Shown: piece by piece, positions 20,783-31,747 of the stretch
How the letters are laid out: every line of letters starts with the position of its first letter
Numbering within the stretch: the first letter of the stretch is position 1
DNA from: Polyporus tsugae
Taxonomy: Eukaryota; Basidiomycota; Agaricomycetes; Polyporales; Polyporaceae
Assembly (NCBI GenBank): GCA_024305745.1
Contig: JAHRBS010000010.1
Location: forward strand, 2,239,501-2,303,500
Reading direction: 5' to 3'
Length of the DNA: 64,000 bases
The notes under the pieces: generated by a model
The model's input: the letters and a program-made list of their open reading frames with translations, nothing else
Told to the model about the DNA's origin: nothing
Databases searched by the model: none
Program-made: the position numbers and the translations under genes

Positions 20783-21151
20783 CGCAAACGTGGGTTGGTA
20801 CAGGAGAGGGGGACGTCCGGAGGAGAGGGGTTGATTGGGCGCTCATTCACAAATTCTCGCGTTAGACCCCGGCCGCTTATGGCAATTGTTTAAGAACGAT
20901 CGCCATATAGCCACCAGCCGCTAGTCGTCGACATCTACCATATTTACGATTCAACAGAGTAGGCAGTGAGTCCGATAGCTGCAGAAAGGTATTCAACCGC
21001 TCGACGAGTTGAATTGGTGAGAAGCCGTTGTAAAATAAACTATATGCTATACGGAACACTTAAGAGCTACAAAGTGTCTGTCCTCCCTGTGTCATCAACT
21101 GAGACACGCTACACCGGTGCTAACATGCGAGGCCAACGTATACAACCTCGA
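20783..21151. other. Intergenic between TIP41 3' end and RRS1 start
   Basis: 369 bp, AT-richer than its flanks. No coding potential is supported. It should contain the TIP41 terminator and the RRS1 promoter. Confidence 0.5.
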
Positions 21152-22224
21152 CTATTGTAATGTCGCGACCTCGGTCTTGGTTCCGAGACCCCTCCATTTC
21201 GTCCCCGCGCCGACTTCCTGCGAGATCTCGGAGGGCATCTCGGTCAGAATCTTCGCTATCCACATAGGATCCGTCAATGGCGTTAGGTCATCGCGCCGAG
21301 GTAGTCTCTGGCAAAGCCAATGTGAAGACAGACACAAATGTGACGGACCGCATTTGACTTACCCCTTTAACCCTTCCATACGGAGCCTCCCAACCACTCC
21401 TCTCACGGACAACGAGAGGGGGAGAAGACGCAAAGGAGTGGTATATACGGGTGTCATACGTACGGAAGAGCACGTTATCCACCCGAAGCGTGAATCGCTG
21501 CAAGATGAATATGCAGGTAGGCATCACGCGCTAGACGAAGTTCATTAGACGGGCGATACGTTCCTGAACAGGCGTCACATACAATGCGGACGAGCAGGTG
21601 CGAAGCACCGTTATCGTGAAGCTCATCTTCGTACAAGGGTATCTCGGCGTAAAATAAGATAGGGTCTTGACGAGTGAGTTCGGCCAGTGGAATTGCGTGG
21701 TTCGGGTTGTTACTTTCAGCGAGCTCCCAGTCAATGGTCCTGGAGGTTGTCGACTCTAGGTGGCCTGGGTAGAGGGTGGTGTATGTCCAGTCGTACGGTT
21801 TGGTTGGGACGGTCTTGGGCATCGGGATTTGAGAGAGTGGACTCGTTCTAAGCACTAGTTAATGTCGTGTTTCGTGTTCCTGTCCGAACGCGACATACCG
21901 ACTCCTCAGCCAGGCATCCGCGTAATCGACTTTGACCCCACCATCGCCATCCTCAAGCTCACCATTCTTCACCCCCTTTAGTGCCTCTTCAGTCTTGAAC
22001 GAATAGTTCCATCCGCTCTCTCTGTGCTCCAGCTGAAGCGAATTGTTTCCGAAGGTCATCTCTGGAAGTGGGATGCCTCCAATCGCGGTTTGCAACGCGT
22101 CGCACTGGCCGGTATTGGAGATAGCGTTGGTGGAAGCGGTGATGGTCCATGGGCCGATCTCTATCGTCCGAGAATTGGGTGATTCCAGGAGGCGATGTTG
22201 GGGCAGCGCGACAGCAGCGGGCAT
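21152..22224 (-). CDS. TIP41: TIP41-like TOR signalling protein
   Basis: Four exons (22224-21899, 21847-21583, 21530-21363, 21307-21152) give 304 aa. TIP41/TIPRL landmarks are present in order: IGPWTITAS, LPEMTFGNN, KPYDWTYTT, EDELHDNG, VRIRVMP joined across an intron, and DTRIYH. Near the end comes DDLTPLTDPMWIAKIL. TIP41 acts with Tap42 and PP2A-type phosphatases in the TOR pathway. The start is the ATG at 22224; a TTG further upstream is not used. It shares a 227-bp divergent promoter with the dynein light intermediate chain gene. Confidence 0.95.
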
Positions 22225-22451
22225 GATGACCGCCTCATACGATGGCAAGCAGATGGAATGAAAGCGGGCGGACGTTGTAAATATCGAGGGCGCGATTGTA
22301 GTGGGAGATCGTGGGCGTGTCTGGAGAGGCGCATCGCCGTCAGAGTTTCAATGCGATTCGCGGCTTCTCCTGCACTCGACCACCACTTCCCCCCTCTCTT
22401 CATCCGCCGCGGACGCTCTGTGGCGACGTCGCGGTCTCTTACCTCTCCGTT
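22225..22451. promoter_or_regulatory. Divergent promoter: TIP41 / dynein LIC
   Basis: 227 bp between two start codons pointing apart. It must contain both promoters; no clear TATA box is seen. Confidence 0.6.
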
Positions 22452-24347
22452 ATGGATAACTCACGACCGTCTTCACCGGACGCGCCGCCGCTGGATCTGT
22501 GGTCATCCATCCTAGACTCGGTCTCAACTTCACGCGCTACACCCTCAAAGCAGATAATTCTTCTCGGCGAACCATCTTCCGGAAAGTCTAGCTTGGTGTC
22601 CGCTCTTCTGCAAAAGCCCCCTCCGGATGAGTCGAAAGATGAGACGCGGATAGATTTCGCGATTGGATACGACTGGGCTGATGTAAGAGACGATGCGGAC
22701 GAAGGTGCGTACCATTTGCCTACGGCATGCTACAAAGGTCTAATACCCGTGCTCTGCCGCAGACACCCTTGCACGTCTGTCCGTATACACCGTTCCGTCT
22801 TCTGCACCTTCTTATAGCGCATTGTTACCTCACTTTGTTCCTCCTCGTACCGCGCTCCCCCATACCCTCGTAATGATTGCCTTAGACTGGACGCGACCAT
22901 GGTTATTCGTGCAGGAGTTGGTGACCTGGCTAGGGTGGGTTGAGAAATGGGTCAAGGGAGACGGTTCCCGGGAGCTTGATATTGCAAAGGAGGAAAACCG
23001 GGAAAGACGTACGTGAACCTTGCTTTCAGTACCTTCGTTGTGGCTCATGGGCTTCATTCTATGTACAGTTCAAGTACATTGGCAGCACTACACCGAACCC
23101 TCAGCGGAGCCTCTTCCTGCGACAGCAACAGTAACGGGTACTGTGCTACCCCTGGGCCAAGGCGCTCTTACACACAATTCTGCTGGTGTACCCATCGTAG
23201 TGGTGTGCACCAAAGCCGACTTGATAGACGAGGGCAATGATATCATCGGCTCTGGTCCGTCAGGTATGGGTGGAATGGTCAAAGGCAAAGGGGACGAGTG
23301 GGAGGAGCGCACAGACAGTATCATGCAGATCCTTCGGACAGTCTGTCTCAAGTGTAAGTGCTCGTATTTACGCCGTGTTCGTCGCTTTGCTCATACCCTT
23401 CAAGACGGCGCAGCGCTGTTCTACGCGACGCCGCAGCCAACGACCCTACAAGTTCTGAGGCAATACGCCCTGCATACACTGTTCATGCCGCCCGCTCCTT
23501 CACCTGCGATGGCTGGAAGCGAAGTTACTGCACCACCCCGCAATCCATTTCCCTTCCTTCACAAACCCAACGCGCTTGACCGCGACAAGATCGTCGTTCC
23601 TGCCGGATGGGATAGCTGGGGCAAGATTGGTGTTCTCAGAGAAGGCTTTGATCCGAAGCTATGGGGTGAGGCTTGGGAGAACGACATCGACGGCGGAGAC
23701 GACAGTGACGGTTCCAAAGCCACGAAGTTGTATGCGAATCTCGTCCCCGACCTCAGTCGCAAAGTAAGGGATCCGCCGTCTTCTTTATTAACTTCGCTCA
23801 CATCTTGCAACAGCCCCCACCTCTTCCTCCCCTCAATAATCCAACTCCCGAGCAAGTCTTCCTCGCGAAGAACTATGACGAGAACGCGAAGAACCCGAAC
23901 CGCGATCCTCGTGGCGCGTTCCGCAATCCCAACGAGACCGCTTCCGCCGGTATCGTCGGACCTATGGGCAGCAGCAGCTTCAACCTTCCGAACGTCGAGC
24001 GTGCATTGACGGAAATGGAAGGCCCGACAGCGGCTGCTGCGAACCCCCTGAACGTGAGCGTGGCAGGGGATCCAGCACGGAAACTGGCGAGTCGAACGAC
24101 TACCCGACCAGCACCTTCGACGCTCTCCGTTCCCTCTGCCGGCGCGGCTCTGCTGGGCCGCAGCACGTCCGCTGCCTCGCCAGGCCCTTTGTCTGCGACG
24201 ACACCAAACTCCGCGGACGACCAAACGCAACACCAGGCGCTCAAGAAATTCTTCGACGATCTTATCAATAAGAGGAACAGGGTGGACGACAAAGCCGCTA
24301 CAGCCAAGAGCCCAGATGGAGACAGCGGTGCGGATGAGGGCAGTTAA
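22452..24347 (+). CDS. Dynein light intermediate chain
   Basis: Five exons (22452-22704, 22763-23008, 23069-23353, 23405-23763, 23814-24347) give 558 aa. A Ras-like domain starts near residue 30 with the P-loop GEPSSGKSS and continues through LVMIALDWTRPW and the guanine-specificity-like CTKADL. PAGWDSWGKI and the motif LAKNYDENAKNPNRDP are typical of fungal LICs. The C-terminus (from about residue 400) is Pro/Ala/Ser-rich and ends in a short helical segment (HQALKKFFDDLIN) suitable for adaptor binding. The protein is a subunit of cytoplasmic dynein, used in nuclear positioning and long-range transport in hyphae. All phases close; intron 4 has a CAG acceptor. Confidence 0.94.
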
Positions 24348-24795
24348 GGCAGCATTTGTACTGTTTGTATGTGGTCATCGCATCTCTTTGCTATTTTATA
24401 GGCATGGTCGTTTTTGCACGTTGTGATGTGTGGCAGGGCCTGCACGGAGCTCACAGAGCAGTTCAAGTAATTCTGCGTATGCCAACCTGGTATACTCCAT
24501 GGCAAGATCGGCGCCTTCGCCCGGCCGTTTACTAAGTAATGGGGTGGGGAATGATTTGCATAGCGCGAAAATCGACGCCCGCTTGTACGTATTCATCCTG
24601 TATGCCGCTTCAGTCGGCAGTAACCGCTTGGAGATGACTCAGACTAGGATACCAGATGACTTGGAGTCTGGACCTTGTCCTCATTCCTGGGAGCCGGGAC
24701 GGTCTCCCGGTCACTCTTCAAAAGATCCGCCCGAGGTTCGTCTCTTATCCCCCTCCTCTCCCATTGCAGCTGCGCAGGATTGCTTATCTCTACTC
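24348..24795. other. Intergenic or 5' part of the MFS gene
   Basis: 448 bp between the dynein LIC stop and the chosen MFS start. The MFS frame stays open upstream to 24430, so translation could begin earlier (for example near 24634), but the residues are low complexity and no family motif is visible. Confidence 0.4.
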
Positions 24796-26845
24796 ATGGC
24801 CTCCGACACTCGTTTCGCAGGGTTGCCCTCCGCCCTTATGAGGGTTCCGCTTCAAGAGCAGCATCTTGGCTCTATCGCCTACCATGAAACCTCAACGGAG
24901 GACACGCGTGTCCAGCAGCTCCCTTCCATACCAGATGCATCAGGAGCAGCTACACGCGATCCTTTGCAGCCAGATGCGCACCTTACTCTCCGGCCGCCAA
25001 TGAACAAGCTGGTCGCCGTTGGATCGGTACATGAACTTGAAGGCAAGGCGCGGGATGAGAACGACACATGCGGCAGTGCCTCGGCCGTCCATGTCTCGCC
25101 TCCGCCAGCCGTCGGTTTGACCTACCCCCCAACGCTCCATTCTGAGGCCCTAGCGGAGCCTGTTTTGGAGAGCAAGGGCCTACGTCACCTTCGGATGGCA
25201 TCGTCTTTCCTAACCCTATTTCTGGCCGGCTGGAAGTTAGTTCAAGTTCTCGTATGTTTCCGCGACTCGGAGGGACCGTCCTCGGCGTTCAGGATGATTC
25301 TTTCCTTTTACATGATTTCCGCGCAACATGTCATGATACTCATTACTCTTTTGTGCAGCGGTGGCGCTACTGGGGCATTGCTTCCATATATCGAGCGCGC
25401 GCATCGCTTCGGTTACGCTCAAGTTTCTCTGTTGTTCGTCTGCACTTTCCTCGGTTACGTTGTGTCGGCCGCAGGTGCCGGCAGCCTGACCCGGAGGGTC
25501 GGCTATGGGCACACCATGCTCATCTCTGCCATGGTCGAATTGGCTGGAGTACATTTCGTGTTTTTTCTCGCCTGTGACACTCGCTCATCTTCTGGCATAT
25601 AGAACATAATCAATAGCTCCCAACAGGCGAATTTTGGATTGATGTGCTTCGGTTTCTTTGTCGTTGGGTCGGCGTTTGCAACACAGGTGGGCTGACTTGA
25701 TTCAAGTACCTTACTGTACTTAACATTCCTTTCTCTTGCGCGCCAGCTTGGTTTGTGCAACGCCTATTTTGCCATCCTCGACAAGCCCCTCATGTGGACC
25801 GGCATCCTGCACGGCATTTATGGGCTAGGAGCGTTCGCCAGTCCTCTATTAGCGACGGCCATGGTTACTCGCGGCGTGCCGGTGAGCAATTGCCAACTGT
25901 AGTTTCACCATGAAACGTTGCTGACCTGTTTGCTACGACGATAGTACCATCTTTTCTACACGACAAACATTGCCATGAATATCCCAGTGTTCGCGCTTGC
26001 ATGGATGGCGTTCCGGAACTTACATGCACTTCCTCAACATCCTAATGAACGACCCGTTGAAGACGGGCCCACTACTCATAGGTTCGGAGCGACCTTGCGG
26101 AGTCGTGCTGTTTGGACGCTCGCAATTTTTCTTATGCTCTATGTTGGGTGTGTGGATCTCCCGGTGTTGATGTTGTCTGTAGCACTGATCGGCCACGAAC
26201 TACTTAGTGCCGAGGAGTCCATGTAAGCGTTTTCAGCTACAATCAGACCAGCTGGATTCAAACGTTTCCCACCCACCAGTGGCGGATGGATAGTCTCTTA
26301 CATCCTAGAGGTCCGTACCGGAACCCCCGAAGGCGCATCCTGGGTCGCGTCCTGCTTCTACCTTGGTATGTCTCCTCCCTTCACACCCGCCATTGTCGGC
26401 GACTCCGCTTACGAACACGAACACCCCTTGCTCAGGCCTCGCTCTCGGCCGTATATTCCTGCCGCCTCTGAACGTGCTCCTGGGCGAACGTCTCTCCGTC
26501 ATCGTCTACCTCTCGGTCGCCATCGGCCTCGAGTGCCTCGCGTGGTTTCTCCCGCACCTCGCATCCACCGCGGTCTGCACCGCTCTCGTCGGCGTCGCCA
26601 TCTCTACCTTCTACGCCGCGGCGATCACGACTGGGGGAAAGCTCGTCCCGCGGAACATGCATGCAGATGCGTTCGTGCTCATGAGCGCCGTGGGCCAGAG
26701 CGGCAGTGCGTTCTGGCCGCTCATGGTCGGCATAATGAGTACCAAGAAAGGCATCTGGGTCGTCGAGCCCACTGTGGTCGCACTCTTTGGTGCTCAAGGT
26801 ATTTGCTGGCTGTTGGTGCCGAAGGTTAGCAGGAGGTCGGAGTAG
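24796..26845 (+). CDS. MFS transporter, Bsc6/fucose-permease-like
   Basis: Eight exons (24796-25235, 25359-25548, 25603-25686, 25747-25881, 25945-26147, 26208-26222, 26280-26365, 26436-26845) give 520 aa. After a hydrophilic N-terminus of about 130 residues come membrane segments with the motifs LAGWNGGATGALLPYIE, GYGHTMLISA, GYVVSAAGAGSL and YVGAEESIGGWIVSYILEV. The sixth exon is only 15 nt (GAEES), but without it the GGWIVSY helix cannot be reached in frame. Fungal relatives are annotated as bypass-of-stop-codon protein 6; their substrate is not established. The start ATG is uncertain. No neighbouring catabolic or toxin cluster suggests a substrate. Confidence 0.85.
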
Positions 26846-27421
26846 ATGATTGATTGAAGCAGGCACTCTCAGCGAACGTATATTGATGGCTTTGGAAGGC
26901 TTTTGATAGATTCTTACATAGAACCCTCTACTTACAGCATAGTGTTCAACGTTCAACAACACGGGACCGAAGTTCGAACGTAGGAGCTAAGATAAGCTAA
27001 CGGCACGCATGGTGGCTAATGGGTTGGGGAGCTTGAGAGAACTGGAGTGCATCACGCGAATAAGGAACGCGGATACACAACGCGGAAATCATCGAAGGTA
27101 CAGCCGAGAAGAGAAAAGTCGTAGCAGCAGTCAAGAAGAGCACAAGGTAACTTATGGGGTCTGGGCAGCACGAAAAATGTGACATACATAGTATCACCTA
27201 TAAAGAATGCAAAGCGGAAGTTGTGAAACAGGGCATGATGCATGAGTCGTGATATGATGTAGTATTATAGCAAGAGCGTGACGATGACGAGGGATATGAA
27301 GGCAGAGATGCTGATGAAACTGAGACGAGAAGAAAGGCAAGAGTGTCCGAGCGTTTATACACAACATGATAAAGCAGAGTGCGCGGGTAAACGAGCGGAC
27401 ATAACGACATGCCAACGAGGA
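26846..27421. other. 3' region between convergent genes
   Basis: 576 bp between the stops of the MFS gene (plus) and the Btz-domain gene (minus). No coding potential is supported; it should hold both 3' UTRs and terminators. Confidence 0.6.
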
Positions 27422-30004
27422 CTAGTAATAGACGATGGGTTGAGACGGGTGGTGCTGGTGGTGGGGTTGAGGGTGCTGCTGCTCCGGCGGGTACATTTCA
27501 TAGTGCACCATCTGCTGAGACATGTCCACATACGGCGCGTAGCCGTAGTGCTCGGGGTGGTAGTAGTACGGCTGCGGGTAGGGCGCATACCCAACGTTCG
27601 AGTCCATGGATGGCGTGTGCGTGTGACCCATCGCCGGCTGTGAAGGGGGCTCCTCAGGTGGGGGACCATCGTCTGCCGATGCCTCTTGTTGGGGGAAGTA
27701 AGGTGGCTGAGATGCCTCCGCAGAGTACGCAACCGACAGGCTGCTCCGCTGGTGAGAAGTCCGGACCAGCTTCTTTCCCTCCGCAACGTCGGTTGGCGCA
27801 CGGATCTCGATGCGACTGCTCTGGCGCGCGGGTGAGAAGATGGGCACTCCAGTGGCGGGATCGACGAACGACTGGATCGGGGTGTGCGCGTGCGGCGTGT
27901 GTGGGTGTGCAAGGAAATCGGGTGATGCAGTCGAGTGGTGGCGGAGGTGCGAGGGGACGAATGGCACGCTCAAAGAGGGATGGTGCCCATGCATCATGGG
28001 GCGAGGCGTGTACATAGGCGGCGGCGTCGACTGAATGTACACTGGGCGCCCGGTAGCATATTCGTACGGCATACCTTGGTTGTTGACACCGATGCCTGGC
28101 GGAAGTGCTGGGGCATAGCCAAATGGAGACCCGTATGGTGGCGACGTGGGCGGTGGAACAGGTGAGAAGCTCGTCTGAAGGGGGTGGAGGGCCGGAAGAG
28201 CCGGACGTGGCTGAGGTTCCTCCGGAGGCACTGTCGACGGCAGACTTGGGCCTGCATCTTCGGATGTGGGAGGGTTCCGAAGAATCGATTCCTGGATCTG
28301 CACACTAGGCGAGGAACGACCATCGTCCGCAGGGAGCGTTGAAAGCTGCTCGATAGGGTGCCCAACCTCCTCCACGGTCAATTGTGAGACCCGCGGTGGC
28401 GGTGTGGATGAAATGCCTGGTCCGGGTTGAGGAACGTGACTTGCCATAGACGAAGACGGTACCGATAGGTCGACACGGCGGTTCGGCACTGCGTTAGGCC
28501 GGACAGTAAAGACCTCCTCGATAGAGAGCCTCTCCACGGTGGTCGCGAGTTCTTCAATTCCTGCAAGGGTCGCGGGCGGCTCCTCGATAGCCTTGACCTT
28601 CCCGGAAGTGACTGGTATCCGAACAACGATCGGCTTCTCCGCCTCGAGCGGTGAAGACCGTGTCGTTTCAAGCTTCTCGGAAGCGCGAGCACCAGGTGCG
28701 CGGGGTGGTAGTCTGATTATGAGTGGCGTCTTTCCTCCAGGCAACTTGACCCTTACGCCGGGACCAACACCGGGACGAGGTTTCGTGGCAACATCGCTGT
28801 ACAGGAAGATGTCGTGCTGTTTTGTCCACATGCGTTCCGGCTTCTGCGCGTACCAGACACGCTCACCCATCGATATGTTGGAGTTAAGTAGATGCTGAGT
28901 GGCTGTTGGAGAGATAGAACCGCCACGAGCGAGAGCTCCTCCTCGTCCACGTGGGGGAACAAAGCCCCTTCCACGGAAGCCAAATCCCCTCTGTGGTACG
29001 GCGTTCGTTGGTTGTTGCTCCTGCGGCGCGCGTCTACGTTCATCTCGCCTCTTCATCTCCTCGAACCCATCATGTGTCCAGGTCCGCTCAACGGGTGGCA
29101 CATCAGGCACCTCAGGCGCAGCGCCCTCGTCTTGGGAAAACGAACGATTGGGGTTGGGGAAGAATCCACCACGGCCACGACCGCGCATGGTGAACGCACC
29201 ACGTCCGCGACCACGGGACTGCCAGCGACCCCTCCACCAACCACTGAGACTCCGCAGATCCTTGTCCAAGAGCCGGTCGTCATGCCCCCAAAACTCCCCG
29301 ACCTTGGGAACAAAAGAGGGATCTGACTCGAGGCGTTGCTGATACGCTTGACGCGCAGTCTGACCGCGAGAACGACTGGGGAAAGCGGAGTGCGAGAGTG
29401 GCTCATGGGAGGTGGATGCGACCGGCTCCTGCCGTTCGGGAGGTCCTTCAGCAGACTCCTGATGGGGAGGAGGAGGAGCGGATGCTGCACGAGGGACAGA
29501 TGATTTCTTCCCCGTTTTGTAGCTTTTGCGAGAACGGGGAGGGGGGGAAGGGGGGCGGGATTCGGGGAGGCGGCCGTCCATGTCCGCAAAGTCGATCACA
29601 GGAAGGTCTGCCGCACCGCTTTCATCCTCCACAGCGACCATCTCGGCCCAGTTTGTCGCATTGGCGAAGATGCCGGCACTGTTCGAGGGGTCTTTGGCGG
29701 TATCGCCGGGAAGGCGGTCAAGTTCGGCAGGAGGGGGGCTTTGGGTCGTGGACGGGGTGACGACTTCGGAATGAGCATCTGCGTGAGGATCGGAGGAGGA
29801 GGACTCTGAGTCCGAGTCGGAATCAATGGAAGAGTGGTCATCGTCTGTTTCCGAGTCTGTCCTGACCTCCCGTACGATCTCTTCATCGCTCTCGAACCCG
29901 TCCTTGGCCCGACCTCTCCGCTTCACGGTACGGTGTTTCCTGGGCACTGGGTTGGAATAAGACCGCTCTATGGGGCGAGCAGGCTTGGAGGACGCAGCAG
30001 GCAT
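27422..30004 (-). CDS. Btz (CASC3/Barentsz)-domain protein
   Basis: A single uninterrupted frame of 860 aa. An acidic, Asp/Ser-rich N-terminus (residues about 30-80) is followed by a Btz/SELOR-type region: DPSFVPKVGEFWGHDDRL, then LSGWWRGRW and ERTWTHDGFEEM. In CASC3/MLN51 this region binds eIF4AIII and RNA as part of the exon junction complex. RG-rich repeats (RGRGRGAF, RGFGFRGRGF) lie between and after these blocks. The long C-terminal half is Pro/Gln/Tyr-rich and disordered. ATG 30004 is preferred over in-frame upstream codons because a good intron (GTACGT at 30083 to CAG at 30014) lies in the 5' UTR. Low complexity makes the exact orthology uncertain. Confidence 0.82.
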   Translation of the reverse strand: MPAASSKPARPIERSYSNPVPRKHRTVKRRGRAKDGFESDEEIVREVRTDSETDDDHSSIDSDSDSESSSSDPHADAHSEVVTPSTTQSPPPAELDRLPGDTAKDPSNSAGIFANATNWAEMVAVEDESGAADLPVIDFADMDGRLPESRPPSPPPRSRKSYKTGKKSSVPRAASAPPPPHQESAEGPPERQEPVASTSHEPLSHSAFPSRSRGQTARQAYQQRLESDPSFVPKVGEFWGHDDRLLDKDLRSLSGWWRGRWQSRGRGRGAFTMRGRGRGGFFPNPNRSFSQDEGAAPEVPDVPPVERTWTHDGFEEMKRRDERRRAPQEQQPTNAVPQRGFGFRGRGFVPPRGRGGALARGGSISPTATQHLLNSNISMGERVWYAQKPERMWTKQHDIFLYSDVATKPRPGVGPGVRVKLPGGKTPLIIRLPPRAPGARASEKLETTRSSPLEAEKPIVVRIPVTSGKVKAIEEPPATLAGIEELATTVERLSIEEVFTVRPNAVPNRRVDLSVPSSSMASHVPQPGPGISSTPPPRVSQLTVEEVGHPIEQLSTLPADDGRSSPSVQIQESILRNPPTSEDAGPSLPSTVPPEEPQPRPALPALHPLQTSFSPVPPPTSPPYGSPFGYAPALPPGIGVNNQGMPYEYATGRPVYIQSTPPPMYTPRPMMHGHHPSLSVPFVPSHLRHHSTASPDFLAHPHTPHAHTPIQSFVDPATGVPIFSPARQSSRIEIRAPTDVAEGKKLVRTSHQRSSLSVAYSAEASQPPYFPQQEASADDGPPPEEPPSQPAMGHTHTPSMDSNVGYAPYPQPYYYHPEHYGYAPYVDMSQQMVHYEMYPPEQQHPQPHHQHHPSQPIVYY

Positions 30005-30378
30005 GGCGGAGATCTGACGAGAGAGGGACAATGAGATCAGGATATGAACGCTGCAAAGTTTTAAGCCGAACGATGTAACGTACGATGACGCTAACGTGAA
30101 GTGGTGAAAGAGTTGCTCGACGGCAGAAATTCGGATGCAAGGATGTAAGGAAAGGAAGGCGAGAGGGAAAGGATGGGGGAAGAGGAGTGTGCTCGTCGTG
30201 AGTGGCGATGGAGAGTGTTGAGTCGGACGCACAGCTGCTGCCGTCACACAGCCGCCCGCCCCGCGCTTTGTCAGCAGCTCCCTCGTCCATCTCCTCATCT
30301 ACCGCAGCCTCTCTGACTCGTGTCCTCGTCCTTTCGAACCATATATTAAGCAAATGTCCTAACACGCGCTACATAACT
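30005..30378. other. Promoter and 5' UTR of the Btz gene; 3' end of the hydrolase gene
   Basis: It contains the predicted 70-nt 5' UTR intron of the Btz-domain gene (30014-30083). No separate gene is seen. Confidence 0.5.
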
Positions 30379-31747
30379 CTACAGCTTCGTCTGGACACCG
30401 CTCAGAAGATTCGCCTGCAGAAACTTCGGTATGCTTTCATTGAGCTGCTCCTTGCTTTCCAACATCAACCAGTGGCCCACTCCCTCAATGACCTCAATCT
30501 GCACTTGCGGGATCAGCTGCCTCGTGACACCAAGCACTGCCTGGTTGCATGTAGGGTCGTCCTTGCCAACAATCAGGAGTACCGGGAGGTCCGAACGAGG
30601 AGCTTGAAGGACACTTCCGTCTATGATCGGAGTCACCAATGTTAGTAGGATGTTCCATTCAATGAGATCGTGCCTAACACTAACCTCTCTCCTCCTCGAA
30701 ACGGTGCTGCGTCGTCCGGTAGTAGTTTAATGGCCCATTCATGCTGTTCGCAAATTGCGACAAATAGTAGTCATGCTCCTGAAGACCGAAGGGTGTCAGC
30801 CATATGGTTGACAGCGGCGAGGACGCTTCGCCGACCTGCTGTGTCAAATGCCCAGTATCTCTCTGAGGACCTTCCTCCGCTTCAAACAGGGTCTTGAGGC
30901 CGCCGGGGCGGGTCCAGTTCGAGAGACCTTCCGTTCCCTTTCGGACGCGGAAGATCAACCTGAAGAATCGAGAGAGCTGATGTGCCGAGCATATGAGAAG
31001 CATGCACACACCGAGTCTCGCACAACCTTTTCTTACCTGTCTCTCAACCGCGACATTCGTGCTCTTCTCTTGGAAGAACAGTTGATATCCCCAATTAGGG
31101 AAACGCTCGACTTGCGTCTCAAGAGACATGTATGATCTTGCCGGCGGATGGAATGGCACTGATAGACTAGGAGTCGACTGCATGAGACAGGGGAATGCAT
31201 ACGTTCCGATGCTGATAGGACTCACAGAACCAACGCCAGCAGCCTGTCAGGATGCCACAGGGCGAAGCGGGATGCCATAAAGCAACCCCAGTCGTGTCCA
31301 ATAATGACCTGCGAACGACGCCACGGTAAGTTACAGCCCAAGATAATCTGCGAACAACGCGGACTGACAGCTTTTGGAACTTGTAGGAGATCCATGAGCG
31401 CTGCTATGTCGTCAGAGATTCGCCTCGAGGTGTAGTGAATGGCGTCCTCGGGCTTGTCGCTCCCGCCGTACCCCAGCTTGTCTACAACAACAACACGGTA
31501 TCCAAGCTCCACCCAAGGCTTGATCTGATACCTCCATCCATACCTATTCAAGGAAGATTAGGTTCAATCTCGGACATCGAGGAGAGGGGGTGACTAACCA
31601 GAAGTCTGGGAAACCATGGATGCACACCAGAGTAGTTGTGGTGGCAGGATCGTAGGTTGTGGGGAGCTGGTCGACAAAGTGATATCTGTGACCGGTGGAA
31701 AGCAGCTCGGTGCGGTGGTTGAAGCTGGCGGGGTTTGTGGGATCCAT
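30379..31747 (-). CDS. Epoxide-hydrolase-type alpha/beta hydrolase
   Basis: Seven exons (31747-31599, 31543-31369, 31308-31226, 31166-31037, 30976-30836, 30778-30685, 30620-30379) give 337 aa. Motifs in order: oxyanion-loop HGFPDFW (residues 44-50), VVVVDKLGYGGSDKP, nucleophile GHDWG with Asp114, lid motif GPLNYYRTT with ring-opening Tyr, acid Asp in VGKDDP (about 278), and the catalytic His in GVGHW (about 307). This is the complete triad of the soluble epoxide hydrolase family, cytosolic, opening epoxides with water. The natural substrate is unknown; fungal members act on fatty-acid or xenobiotic epoxides. Introns include a GTCAGT and a GTCGGC donor, and intron 6 has a consensus TACTAAC branch site. 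Confidence 0.92.

Noticed and set aside
19615..22224. Polycistronic or overlapping RRS1-TIP41 transcript
   Set aside because: A 369-bp gap with no coding potential separates them and each has its own ATG and introns; ordinary tandem genes.
30005..30298. N-terminal extension of the Btz-domain protein (frame open to 30298)
   Set aside because: The upstream residues are hydrophobic and low complexity without motif. A good intron lies just before ATG 30004, so the extension is probably 5' UTR.
24796..31747. Possible secondary-metabolite cluster (MFS transporter plus epoxide hydrolase)
   Set aside because: An EJC-type Btz gene lies between them, and there is no backbone enzyme, P450, oxidoreductase or pathway regulator nearby.
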